From Rhexocercosporidium sp. MPI-PUGE-AT-0058 (lineage: Eukaryota > Ascomycota > Leotiomycetes > Helotiales): a stretch of DNA of 64,000 nucleotides. The notes under the pieces are model-generated. The model was given only the letters and a program-made list of their open reading frames with translations, was not told where the DNA came from and ran no database searches. Numbering within the stretch: position 1 is the stretch's first letter; the number at the start of each line of letters is the position of its first letter. The stretch is from NCBI GenBank assembly GCA_020746875.1, contig JAGTJL010000016.1, positions 1,860,001 to 1,924,000 on the forward strand. The letters are read 5' to 3'. Shown here in pieces: positions 1 through 9,298 of this stretch. Position numbers and translations under genes: made by a program.

Positions 1-960
1 ATCTCAACGGGCCGTGGGAAGCTACAGTACAGTAGGGTGCAGTAAAGAAAGGGGAATTAATCGTACAGTATGACACACACCTACTGTAGGTACGGAATAA
101 TTGCCATGCTTGTTCATATGTGATCTGCTATTGTATATATCTGTAATGTTCTGCGAATAGCCCTGTGTCTACAGTACAGTAGCTTATCTTACGGTACTCG
201 TAGCGACCTCGTAGCGACCTCGGCTCAAGCTTCTTCTGCTGTTGTACGAAAGTACAGCACTCTAGAACCCGGAGAAAGCAAAAAAGGTGGGGTACCTACA
301 GGAGAACATCATTCCTGGAGCGATACTCCGCTTCGCAATGTTGACAAAGCAACATGCATGCCAAAGCCAAGCTGGGGCCGGGGGCGGGGGGCGGAATACC
401 AAGAAGAACGAACTGCTTCTTCCATGATCCAAGCAAGTCCTTTAAAATGCTGAGCATTTATTTAGCTTAGGATGTTACCCACGGCATTGATGCATCTGAA
501 ATCGTTAGAATGGTTTACTTTACATGCGCTGAAATTAGACGACAAGGTGGATTTGGATGGGTGATAATAGGTCGCTCTATTAATAGGGCTAGTAGGTCCA
601 AACTTCTCATCTATCCCCTTCTTAAAACGTGTACCTCGACGTAGAGGATAATTTCTAGAGTATGTACAGCAGGTAATCATAAAATAGCAGAGGTTATGTT
701 ATGTTTCTCCCCATCAGAAACGAGCTCTCAACCGAGCACCTGGATCCCATTTTTGAACAGACATTATGTCGACCATTTCTGGAGAGCCGTGTAATGTCTC
801 AATCTGTACTTCGTACAAAGTCGACGACGGCACCTGGTGTGTCCTGTTCGTATGAAAGCTTAGTTGCAGAGGGCCATGGATGATTTGCTAGGAGTTTAAA
901 CTTTCGTTTGTTCTTTGATTAACGAACCTTGTTATCGATCCCAGATATGGGATAATCTCT
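1..960. other. Non-coding left flank of the transposon
   Basis: No convincing gene is seen. The first 200 bases contain two copies of the short string CTACAGTACAGTAG and several related ACAGTA words. A 60-codon open frame at 701-883 has no recognisable features. Just before the transposon, at about 934-957, lies an imperfect palindrome built on ATCCCAGATATGGGAT, next to the TATCCC end of the left terminal repeat. Confidence 0.5.
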
Positions 961-1078
961 TATCCCTTCGTCTGCTGAGACATTTCCCATACTAGCAGGG
1001 GGGTAGCCCACCGATGTTTGCCAGGGGAGTAATGCATTATTTTATGTACCTTTGCATAGAAATTTATTAGTAAGGTAC
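961..1078 (+). repeat. Left terminal inverted repeat
   Basis: This 118-bp repeat is the exact reverse complement of 2926-3043. Identity stops abruptly on both sides: the inner neighbour is AACGCG here and is not matched inside the right end. Confidence 0.95.
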
Positions 1079-1141
1079 AACGCGTCAATGAAAACTAGTT
1101 GAAGCTGTCATTTCAGACGCGACAGGACAGGATATGCCAAA

Positions 1142-2733
1142 ATGAAACGTCAACTCCACGAAGGCAATTCCAGCGATTCAGAGGTTATACAACCTACCCA
1201 AAAGAAGACGAAGAAGACATCTACTCTTAATGAGATCCTCAACGAGTTTGGACCAATCACAAACGTTTCTTTTAAGCCATTTGAGTGCGAGGCTCGTCGG
1301 CCGGCTACAGCTATTCTACCTTCTACTTTCTCTTCTTCTTCTGAACCCTACGACTATTTTACCTTATTCTTTACACCTACCCTCCTACAGATTATTACGA
1401 CCAATACAAATCGATACGCAGACCTACAACGAATGAGAGTTCTACAGGAAAGAGCTCGTCAATGGCATCCTTTGGTTGTGGAGGAATTATATGTGTTTCT
1501 TGGAGCATTGATTTATATGGGAGTCCACGAAGAGCCTCGCATTGGCATGTATTGGAATTCAGACAAGGAGGAGGGCCCAATACATACAGTTTCAACTCAT
1601 ATTGCACTGAACCGCTATGAAGACATTAAGAGGTATTATCATATCTCTAATGCTGAGGATGACGAACGCCGGGGGTATAACTTACCTACAAATTCGATAT
1701 GGTGGTATAAGGTAGAGCCTCTTGCTTCAGAATTGCAAGCCTCTTGTCAGAAGTACTATTCCCCTTCGTCGGAAGTCAGTATCGATGAACTCATGGTTCG
1801 TTGTTTTGGCAGGTAAGTACCCCTCTTCTTCTAATTACCCCGCTATTAATTATTTTTATTAGATCTTCGCATACTTACAAAATGCCGAATAAACCGATTA
1901 AGCAAGGGTACAAGATATACGGAATCGCCGACCATGGCTACATTTATAACTGGATTTGGAGCTCCCGGGTACACGGATTACAGTCACTTTTCAAGCATCC
2001 AAACCTTACTCCTACCGGCTCCCTTGTACGGTCTCTTGTACTCTCCCTCCCACGGCAACGTCTTACGGTTTACCTTGATAACTACTTTACCTCTATACCT
2101 CTTTTTGAAGAGCTCCGAGCCTGTGGATTTGGTGCTGTCGGAACAACTCGTCCACACCCAGAATTACCGGAAGGCTTTAAAGTCTTAAAGACTACATATG
2201 CCAAAGCTCTAGAATGGAACACTCTAGTTGCAAAGGTAGTCAAAAACACGCTTTGTTTAGCCTGGCAAGACAATAATATTGTTCTAGCATTGAGTACTGT
2301 ACACACGGTACATCAAGTAGGCGATTTCCGAGCTACACTACGGCGACGCCCTACAAAGACATCGACTAATGGCCGTATCGTTAGACAAGCCTTTGGGGAT
2401 GATCATACAAAAGAGCTGCTTATCCCTCGCTTTATTGATGATTATAACCATCATATGGGAGGAGTTGATTTGGCAAATCAGTTTAGGGAAGTGTACGAGA
2501 CTCATAGGGCTACACAACGAAATTGGTGGCCTCTTTTTTATTGGTTACTCGACATGGCTTGTATTAATGCATATAGATTATATCTATTGCATACTAATCA
2601 AGCAAAACCCCTATCTCACTTACAATTCAGAATCAAGCTATACCGTAAGCTTTTTGAGTACTCTCAAAAGGTACAATTGATTCAATTATACTCTGAATTA
2701 GGAGGTAAAAGGTTCTTTAATCCTGACTTATAA
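1142..2733 (+). CDS. piggyBac-family transposase, prematurely stopped
   Basis: DDE transposase of the piggyBac family (DDE_Tnp_1_7), which cuts and pastes its element in the nucleus. Exons are 1142-1812 and 1863-2733. The 50-bp intron has a GTAAGT donor and a TTAG acceptor and restores an open frame of 513 aa. The three catalytic aspartates are visible: SIDELM near residue 217, YLDNYFTSIP, and GGVDLANQF. The frame stops at TAA 2731-2733, but the same frame stays open for 67 more codons to 2937. That stretch encodes a cysteine-rich segment with CAWC and CIFC pairs and further Cys/His residues, as expected for the C-terminal zinc-binding domain of this family. The protein as written therefore has an intact catalytic core and lacks its end-binding domain. 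The stop could come from CAA to TAA, a C-to-T change of the kind RIP makes (inference). Confidence 0.88.
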
Positions 2734-2937
2734 CACGTACACTTTTGGGGGAAATTACATGTCGAAAGAGGTATTTGTGCGTGGTGCTCATACCTTGGGA
2801 AGCGTCAAAAAGTACTAGGAATAATACTACAAAAGCCTCTTAAGAAAACATATTGGGGGTGCATATTTTGTACAGTATTTTTGTGTCAAGAGGGGGAGTG
2901 TTGGGAGCAGTTTCATCAGCATAAAGTACCTTACTAA
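2734..2937 (+). pseudogene. Detached Cys-rich domain of the transposase
   Basis: These 67 codons continue in frame directly after the TAA at 2731-2733 and end at TAA 2935-2937. The translation contains two CxxC pairs followed by Cys and His residues, resembling the C-terminal cysteine-rich domain of piggyBac transposases. Without stop read-through or reversion this segment is not translated as part of the transposase. Confidence 0.75.
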
Positions 2938-3043
2938 TAAATTTCTATGCAAAGGTACATAAAATAATGCATTACTCCCCTGGCAAACATCGGTGGGCTA
3001 CCCCCCTGCTAGTATGGGAAATGTCTCAGCAGACGAAGGGATA
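2926..3043 (-). repeat. Right terminal inverted repeat
   Basis: This is the exact reverse complement of 961-1078. The stop codon that would end the full-length transposase frame (TAA at 2935-2937) lies inside this repeat, so the coding frame and the transposon end overlap by 12 bases. Confidence 0.95.
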
Positions 3044-3450
3044 GTATGTGAGAAATATAATTGTACTTTTGGTCATAAGTTTTAGTTTGAGACAAAAGGT
3101 CCCGGTATAGTAGTCTTGCTGATACGAAGAGGGCAGCGAATTTGTAGGTGCAGGCACCTAGACTCAACTCACTGCAGCTCCAGTCTTCAAAATGGTGCAC
3201 AGATCAATTAAAAATCTAATTTTAAACAAAGAGGATATCCGTAATCAAGTCAAGGTTTTGTCTTTGGAGTTTGACTAGATACTTTGATCATCATGCTTTC
3301 AGATGGGTCAATACTAGATCCAGGCGGTGAGCTTGGCAGAATCGCCGAGGTCCAGTCTGGAGCTGGTAGAGCTTCGAATTCTCCCAGACGGACTACAACA
3401 AACAACATGCGCACGAACACCATGCCTCCTTGAATTGTGAACGCACATCT
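3044..3450. other. Spacer and RTC1 promoter region
   Basis: This stretch of about 400 bp lies between the transposon and the RTC1 start and holds no gene. The transposon sits about 400 bp upstream of the RTC1 start codon, so it could influence that promoter (inference). Confidence 0.5.
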
Positions 3451-6400
3451 ATGAAGATGAATACAAAGAGCAATATTATGAGAAAGCTGCTGCGACAGCC
3501 AACCGCAACATCTACCCCAAACGAGAGCATCGATACGAGCACCCTCGACTCCCCCCCGCTACGGCCGAGCGCATCGCAGCAATCTATCTACTCAGCAGGA
3601 GTTCCTATCACCTGTCTTGACAGATCTCCCGATGGACTACGGGCTGTAATCGCCGGTTCAAAGGTCTTCAAAATCTTGAGAATAGACGGGCCTACGATCA
3701 CCGAGGAGCTGGACCTTCGCGCGATTATCATTGCATATGCGAACGCCCACGATCCGTCTGCGGCGACACCAGACCAACTCAATATACGGGCAGTCAAATG
3801 GTCGTGGGGGGATCTGGACTCCTACATAATTACGGCTTGTGGTAATGGAAGAATAACTGTCTACGATCTCAATAGGAGAGGAGAAGGTCTCGAGGTGGGC
3901 CGAATACAAGAGCATGCTCGCCAGGTCCACAAACTCGACATAAGTCCCTTCAAGAATAATTGGCTCTTGTCCGCTAGTCAAGACGGAACAGTGCGGAGTT
4001 GGGATCTCAAAATCCTCCAGCAAAGCCGACAAGGTCTAAAGTCTCCTACGTTCAAGGCTCTGGCAACTTTCAAGTGCAACGCGGATGCAGTCCGGGATGT
4101 GAAATGGTCGCCAGCAGATGGTATGGAGTTTGCATGCTGTACGGATGCTGGCGTGATCCAGAAATGGGACATTCGCAAAGTCACGGCGCCTGTCTTGAAG
4201 CTTACTGCGCACACGAGCTCATGCTTCTCGATCTCGTGGCACCCGGATGGCGAGCATTTGATCAGTGGCGGCATAGATCAGACTTGCCATGTATGGGATC
4301 TGTCGAAGAAAGCAGATAGGACCCAGAAGCCAAGGTATACATTCGTCACACCAGCTCCAATCTCGAGAGTGTCATGGCGACCTGCGTGTTGGTCTGCTAC
4401 TGCTCAGGGCAAGAGAGCCGCGCAAGTTACAGTTGCATACGATGATTCAAATGCTGGAAGGAACCAGACCTCGATGGTACATATATGGGATCTAGCAAGA
4501 TCTGCCCTGCCGTTTAAGGAGGTTGAACAATGGAACAGTGCTCCGACTGCGCTCGTGTGGAATTCTAGAGACCTGCTTTGGAGCGTCGATAAGGAGGGCC
4601 ATTTCACCCAAACTGATGTTGCATTTGTGCCTCAGCTCATAGACCGGCGAAGCCTGTCGACCTTTGCTTTTTCTCCCATGGGGGATGTTCTCATGTTGCT
4701 AGAGGCACGGCAAGCTCCTAAACGGTCTCGACCCTCAATGACTTCACCGGAAGCTTCTCCAGGATTCATACACAACGGCAGTGGTCCTCTCCTGAGTGTT
4801 AGTCGAAGTGACTCTGAAGAAGATGTTGTCGGCAGCTTTCTAGGACCGAGGTTGAAAAAGGGCCATCGAAGACGACACAGTGGGCGTAGCCAATCACTTA
4901 GTACAACTCCACCTACCAGCATCGGATTTGCTGATGGTAAAGTCATGTCGCTTGATGAAGGTATGAAGGTCACTGGAACGTATAAACCTCAGCAGATCAT
5001 GGCTATTGGTCATGCACCCGCAGCGGCTAAGCGGACGATGTACCAATACTTCACGAACCGGTATCTCATGCGGATGGTTAAAACAGCGTATCCTGATATC
5101 CATTCGCAACCTGCTAATATTCGTGCGAGAATGATCATGGAATCATATGCTCGGACTGCTGAGAACGTCGGATACTTCCGCTTGGCCCAAACTTGGCGAC
5201 TACTTTCATATACCATGAATCTACTACTTAGTAGACGCGCTGAATTCCATCGCCAATCACGTCTGACTATCAAGCCTGCCTCCAACCAAGAACTAGAAAA
5301 GGATATGGCGCCAGATTCAAGAGCGGAGACGGACAGAGGGGAAGAAACACCAAGAAGATTACCACGCCCACAGTCCTCTCACGACAGTGCTCTGCATCGG
5401 CACGGAATCTCGATGATCCAAGAAGACGTTGAGAGCACATCGAATGTTGCTACACCCCTTGTGCGCCCTGTGCGGGATCATATCGCCCATGAGACGCGAG
5501 AAGCAATGCATACTCCGATGGTGGTGGACGAGGACCTGACGCTTCCTGAGCCTGTCCATCCCAAAACCCCAAGCCCCATTCCTGTCCCCGGTGCGAGACA
5601 GTCCCCCGATCACTCATCATCGAGCGTCGAAGGATACGACTTCTATGGGATGGAGTCCTTCGCACCAGTGATTGACTTTGCTGCTCCTGCTAGGAAGGCT
5701 CCCCTGCGATTGGATTACCACGAGGGGCCGCAACATCCACCCAGAATTCAACCACAGCGTCATGATTCAGCCGAGAGTTTTCAGATGTTTTCGACTTCGG
5801 CTGACTCTCATGGAAGCAAGTTCATGGGCTCATCGGACAGTGATCGGCAGAGCGTTAACCAGGAAGAACGACAGATACTGAGAGAGAGGGTTTCCACTTG
5901 GGAGAATGACCATCACGTGGGTCCCAGACATCGTCCAAGTATCGACTCGAATGCTCCAATGGAGGGCAGTTCCCCTGGACATCTTACACCGGAGTCACAC
6001 GAGGACCGAGGGTACAGAAATGGACTACCGCGCAATCCGTCTTCACCTCCAGTGTTTAGACTCCACGAGGCGTCCGCACCAAGAGGAATGGATACCACTC
6101 CCGTCAAAAACCAGTATCAGATCGAAGAAGAGCCAATCAGTCCAACTACATCCGAGAAGACATCCGCGGATCCCAATGTTATCGAGAGCGACTTTTTACC
6201 TTGGCCTAATGACCCGGACTTTCTCATCAAGCCTCTCGATCCTACCATCCTGGCCCAGCGAACGATCGATTTCGAAGCACAGACAAGTGCTTTGAATGCA
6301 GCAGCAATGGTCTTACTACTTCGTCCCTTACTTCCCTCCACCGCAATAGATGGGATCCAAGCAGGTGCCATCCTGCGACAATACCACCACCGTCTCACCA

Positions 6401-7098
6401 GCATGAAACTATTCACCGAAGCAGCACTCCTCCGAAACCTCTGCGTGCCCCAATACCCCAACGTCTTCGCCCCAGCCCAAGAAAACATCAAAGTCGGATT
6501 CTTCTGCACAGACTGCAACAAGCCCATCGAGAACGACCCCCTAATCCCAGGCTCCGTCTGGAAATGTCCCCGCTGTAGAAACTTCATAGACCCATGTACG
6601 ATCTGCCAGCACCGCGAACTCCCAAGCGACTTGGAGTTCGAGGACGGGGATGTCGAGCTCGAAGCTGCGGTTTGGTGGCTATGTCCTGGCTGCGGCCACG
6701 GCGGGCATAGTGCTTGCATGCAAGCCTGGCACGGGGGCGCGGAGTTCGAGGAAGGCGAGAAGTACTCTGGTGGTTGCTGTCCGCTGGAGGGGTGTTTGCA
6801 TCCTTGCTTACCTGGCGAGTGGCGGGATCAGAGAGTTGAGGAGAGGAAGGCTGCGAGGGCTAAAGAGCTTGATCTGCTGGTGAGGGAGAATTCGAGGCAG
6901 CAGGGTAGTAGAGGGGTTGGTGGGAGAGTGACCACGCCGGTTAGAAGGGATGGGAGGGAGGTCAAGCAGAGTTCGGCTGTGGAGGGTGTGAGGGTTACGC
7001 TGGGGGTTAATGGGTTGGGTGGTGGTGGTGGTGGGAGTGGGAGTCGGGGGTTGGAGAGGAAGAAGAGCGTTAAGCTTGTTACTCCAGGGGAGGTTTGA
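3451..7098 (+). CDS. RTC1: SEA/GATOR2 complex WD40-RING subunit (RTC1/Sea2, WDR24)
   Basis: Subunit of the vacuole-associated SEA complex (GATOR2 in animals), which promotes TORC1 signalling. It is a single uninterrupted exon of 1215 aa. I place the start at the first ATG in frame (3451); ATGs at 3457 and 3478 are alternatives. Residues about 45-400 form WD40 repeats, with blade endings such as VRSWDL, IQKWDI, CHVWDL and VHIWDL. Residues about 430-940 are long, polar, low-complexity sequence. From about residue 1015 comes the cysteine-rich zinc region (FCTDCNKPIE, WKCPRCRNF, DPCTICQHRE, CPGCGHGGHSACM), the divergent RING typical of WDR24/RTC1. A glycine-rich run (about 1190-1200) precedes the end. 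Length fits fungal RTC1 proteins. It is convergent with the NEJ1-like gene, with 340 bp between the stops. Confidence 0.93.
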   Translation: MKMNTKSNIMRKLLRQPTATSTPNESIDTSTLDSPPLRPSASQQSIYSAGVPITCLDRSPDGLRAVIAGSKVFKILRIDGPTITEELDLRAIIIAYANAHDPSAATPDQLNIRAVKWSWGDLDSYIITACGNGRITVYDLNRRGEGLEVGRIQEHARQVHKLDISPFKNNWLLSASQDGTVRSWDLKILQQSRQGLKSPTFKALATFKCNADAVRDVKWSPADGMEFACCTDAGVIQKWDIRKVTAPVLKLTAHTSSCFSISWHPDGEHLISGGIDQTCHVWDLSKKADRTQKPRYTFVTPAPISRVSWRPACWSATAQGKRAAQVTVAYDDSNAGRNQTSMVHIWDLARSALPFKEVEQWNSAPTALVWNSRDLLWSVDKEGHFTQTDVAFVPQLIDRRSLSTFAFSPMGDVLMLLEARQAPKRSRPSMTSPEASPGFIHNGSGPLLSVSRSDSEEDVVGSFLGPRLKKGHRRRHSGRSQSLSTTPPTSIGFADGKVMSLDEGMKVTGTYKPQQIMAIGHAPAAAKRTMYQYFTNRYLMRMVKTAYPDIHSQPANIRARMIMESYARTAENVGYFRLAQTWRLLSYTMNLLLSRRAEFHRQSRLTIKPASNQELEKDMAPDSRAETDRGEETPRRLPRPQSSHDSALHRHGISMIQEDVESTSNVATPLVRPVRDHIAHETREAMHTPMVVDEDLTLPEPVHPKTPSPIPVPGARQSPDHSSSSVEGYDFYGMESFAPVIDFAAPARKAPLRLDYHEGPQHPPRIQPQRHDSAESFQMFSTSADSHGSKFMGSSDSDRQSVNQEERQILRERVSTWENDHHVGPRHRPSIDSNAPMEGSSPGHLTPESHEDRGYRNGLPRNPSSPPVFRLHEASAPRGMDTTPVKNQYQIEEEPISPTTSEKTSADPNVIESDFLPWPNDPDFLIKPLDPTILAQRTIDFEAQTSALNAAAMVLLLRPLLPSTAIDGIQAGAILRQYHHRLTSMKLFTEAALLRNLCVPQYPNVFAPAQENIKVGFFCTDCNKPIENDPLIPGSVWKCPRCRNFIDPCTICQHRELPSDLEFEDGDVELEAAVWWLCPGCGHGGHSACMQAWHGGAEFEEGEKYSGGCCPLEGCLHPCLPGEWRDQRVEERKAARAKELDLLVRENSRQQGSRGVGGRVTTPVRRDGREVKQSSAVEGVRVTLGVNGLGGGGGGSGSRGLERKKSVKLVTPGEV

Positions 7099-7438
7099 GA
7101 GGACGAGGGATCTGTGTAGAGGGTATATGGACTGCGAGTATATATATGGGTGGTGAGAGATGGGGATATGGCGTTAGATGGTTTGATGATACCCTCTGGC
7201 GGTTGGTTACATTGGTGCATTCCGGCGTTTGGGTATGAGACCTGACTTGGCTACTTTAAGGGCACTTTGGATGATGTACTAAAGAACTTTCACCATAATA
7301 GAATAATACAAGACACTTCACATGAACCAAACCTCACTCATTCATCAATCATGATATCCACATCTACGACGTCGTGTACTATCCAAATCCAGGGTATATA
7401 TACCAATATAAATCACAATCAAACGCCTCCTTCACCCC
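7099..7438. other. Convergent 3' intergenic region
   Basis: This shared 3' region lies between RTC1 (plus) and the XLF-like gene (minus). It is AT-rich with a TATATATA run near 7138-7147. No gene is seen, and it presumably holds both polyadenylation regions. Confidence 0.5.
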
Positions 7439-9298
7439 TCAAAATTTCCTCTTCTTCTTCACCGGCGCCCTAGCCTTCTCCTCCAACTCCCTCTTCAGCG
7501 CATCTCTCTTCCTATCCGCCCTCTCCAGCGACGTCTCCCTCTTCTCCCTCTCCTTCTCCTTCCCCGGCTGCTTCTCCATCTCCATCTCCACCTCCAGCGT
7601 CTTCGTCCCCTCCCTCTCCTTCTCAAGCTGCAAGCTCCCTCTCCCTCTCCCTTTGCCTCCCTGAATACCCTCTTCTTCTTCTTTCACAGCATCATCTTTC
7701 TGAAGTATTTTCTTATTACCGGCACCTAGAGCGCCTAGTTTGCGCTTTGGTGTAGAGGTGGATGTGGAGGGATTTGGGTTGGGGTTTGGAGAGGATCTTG
7801 GGGGTGTGGATGACGGGACTGGTTCTTCGGCAGCGGGAGGGGATGCTTTTTTCCGCCCGCCTATACGGCCTAGTTTTCCTTTCTTTGCTGTGGGAGGGGC
7901 GGGCGGTGGAGTGGGGGATGGTGGTTTCTCTTCTTCCTCTTCTGGCTCTTCTTCGGTTGGGGAGGAGGGTTCTGGTTCAGGTTCAGGTTCGGGTTGGGGT
8001 TCAGGGGAAGGAGCGGCTTTCTTGCCTCCTATCTTGCCGAGTTTCTTTTGAGGACGGTGAGGGACTGTGACTACTTCAGGCGTAGGGGAAGCGGCGTTTG
8101 GTTTTGAGGAAGTTGATTCGTCGGTTGTGCTTTCTTCGTCATCAATGTCTATTATTATAGGCGGAGAGGATTGACGAGCAGCTTTCTTCTTGCCTAGAAC
8201 GCCGAGTTTCTTTGTTGGTTGGGGTGAGGCAGGTGGTGGTGATGCGGCGAAACTGTCAGGGATTCTGGAGCGTTGGGATGGTGCGTCTAGATCTTCATCG
8301 TCATCATCGGTAGAGTCATCTATTTTAGGAGATCTTGAAGTTGGCTTCGAAGATGTTGGTTTTGACGTCGTAGCCACAGGGGAAGGAGTCGACTGGGTTT
8401 GGAAAGCATCTTCTTCCTCCTGAGTTTCATCTTTATTTAGATTGGCTGGTTGGGGTTTGGGATTGTTGGTTTTTGAAGGACCTTTTGTTGATATCTTGCC
8501 CGAGTCGAGATGCACCGTCAATCCTTTGATGTCTTCCCACCAACTTTCTTCCTCATCTGAAACGGGAGAGATCACTTTTTTCGTACAGTCCGTTTGCTCA
8601 GTAAATACTTCGCCAATCAATTTCGCTGTATCTTCTGGGTGCTCGTGACTGAGTCCTTTCTGCCAAGCATCCATGTCGAATCGGGCAATGCCCCTCACCT
8701 TCTCCTCTGCCTTCTTGCGATCCACTTTCCGTCCTACCTTGCCTGCAGCCTGAGGAAACATCTGCCCCAGATCGGTACCTTGTTCCTCCAGCTTGTCCAT
8801 AAGCTTCTGTATGACATGATCTTTATCCTTCAGCACATCCACCAAGCTAGTCCTCTCCTGCATCAATGCATGCTGCGTTTGCAACAGCAGTACTGTCAAC
8901 TGACTCGTCAACAGCGCCTGCGGTGCAGCAGAAAGTCGGACTGGCCATTGCAGAGCTGCAAGTCTCCCAGGAAGATCCACTGATACGCTGAGCACGAGAG
9001 AGGGCCGATCCGGATCACCGTTTATAGTAAGTGCTAAGGTTGTGCCCTTCCCACCTGCAAGCCCGAGCTTGATCTTTTCTAGGAATATTTTCAATTGGCC
9101 TTCCTCGCTTGGGTCGATGCTGGTGGCCTCTTCTCTGCTGCGTTGTATGATCGCGGCCCGGTTGAGAGTCTCGCTCCAGATGTAGGTGAGGTCTGTAAGG
9201 TGTACTGCAAACGAGCTCGGCGTGAATGCCGTTGAGATGAGTAAGGGCGGTAGATGCGCACCGGCAGATGGCGATAGTTGGAGCGGAGACCACGCCAT
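7439..9298 (-). CDS. NEJ1: XLF/Nej1-like non-homologous end-joining factor
   Basis: Nuclear end-joining factor that works with DNA ligase IV and its XRCC4/Lif1 partner and with Ku. It is a single exon of 619 aa. Residues about 1-140 match the XLF head (opening with W-x-P-L, then TSSFAVHLTDL-like and W-x-E-x-L-x-R positions). A helical stalk with heptad-like spacing follows (about 145-215). After that comes a long disordered acidic/proline-rich tail, about twice the whole length of typical XLF (roughly 300-340 aa). The tail carries four copies of a basic motif, K[KR]LGxxGxKK-like, at about residues 361, 415, 471 and 516. The protein ends KKKRKF, resembling the terminal basic Ku-binding (X-KBM) type motif of XLF (inference). 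The start is the first ATG. The closest alternative identity is another XRCC4-superfamily member, which I consider less likely. Confidence 0.85.
   Translation of the reverse strand: MAWSPLQLSPSAGAHLPPLLISTAFTPSSFAVHLTDLTYIWSETLNRAAIIQRSREEATSIDPSEEGQLKIFLEKIKLGLAGGKGTTLALTINGDPDRPSLVLSVSVDLPGRLAALQWPVRLSAAPQALLTSQLTVLLLQTQHALMQERTSLVDVLKDKDHVIQKLMDKLEEQGTDLGQMFPQAAGKVGRKVDRKKAEEKVRGIARFDMDAWQKGLSHEHPEDTAKLIGEVFTEQTDCTKKVISPVSDEEESWWEDIKGLTVHLDSGKISTKGPSKTNNPKPQPANLNKDETQEEEDAFQTQSTPSPVATTSKPTSSKPTSRSPKIDDSTDDDDEDLDAPSQRSRIPDSFAASPPPASPQPTKKLGVLGKKKAARQSSPPIIIDIDDEESTTDESTSSKPNAASPTPEVVTVPHRPQKKLGKIGGKKAAPSPEPQPEPEPEPEPSSPTEEEPEEEEEKPPSPTPPPAPPTAKKGKLGRIGGRKKASPPAAEEPVPSSTPPRSSPNPNPNPSTSTSTPKRKLGALGAGNKKILQKDDAVKEEEEGIQGGKGRGRGSLQLEKEREGTKTLEVEMEMEKQPGKEKEREKRETSLERADRKRDALKRELEEKARAPVKKKRKF

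Larger units (their letters stand above)
961..3043 (+). mobile_element. piggyBac-type DNA transposon with perfect 118-bp TIRs
   Basis: A 2083-bp element is bounded by inverted repeats at 961-1078 and 2926-3043. I compared the repeats base by base and they are identical over all 118 positions, beginning TATCCCTTCG. The interior carries one spliced transposase gene of the DDE_Tnp_1_7 (piggyBac) family. Identical ends suggest a fairly recent insertion. piggyBac elements normally duplicate TTAA, but the flanks here (TCTCT on the left, GTATG on the right) show no TTAA duplication. Either the true ends differ slightly from the repeat ends, or the target site has changed. Confidence 0.9.

Noticed and set aside
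6117..6719. 200-codon open frame antisense to RTC1
   Set aside because: It lies wholly inside the conserved zinc-region coding sequence and mirrors its codon bias; it is a shadow frame.
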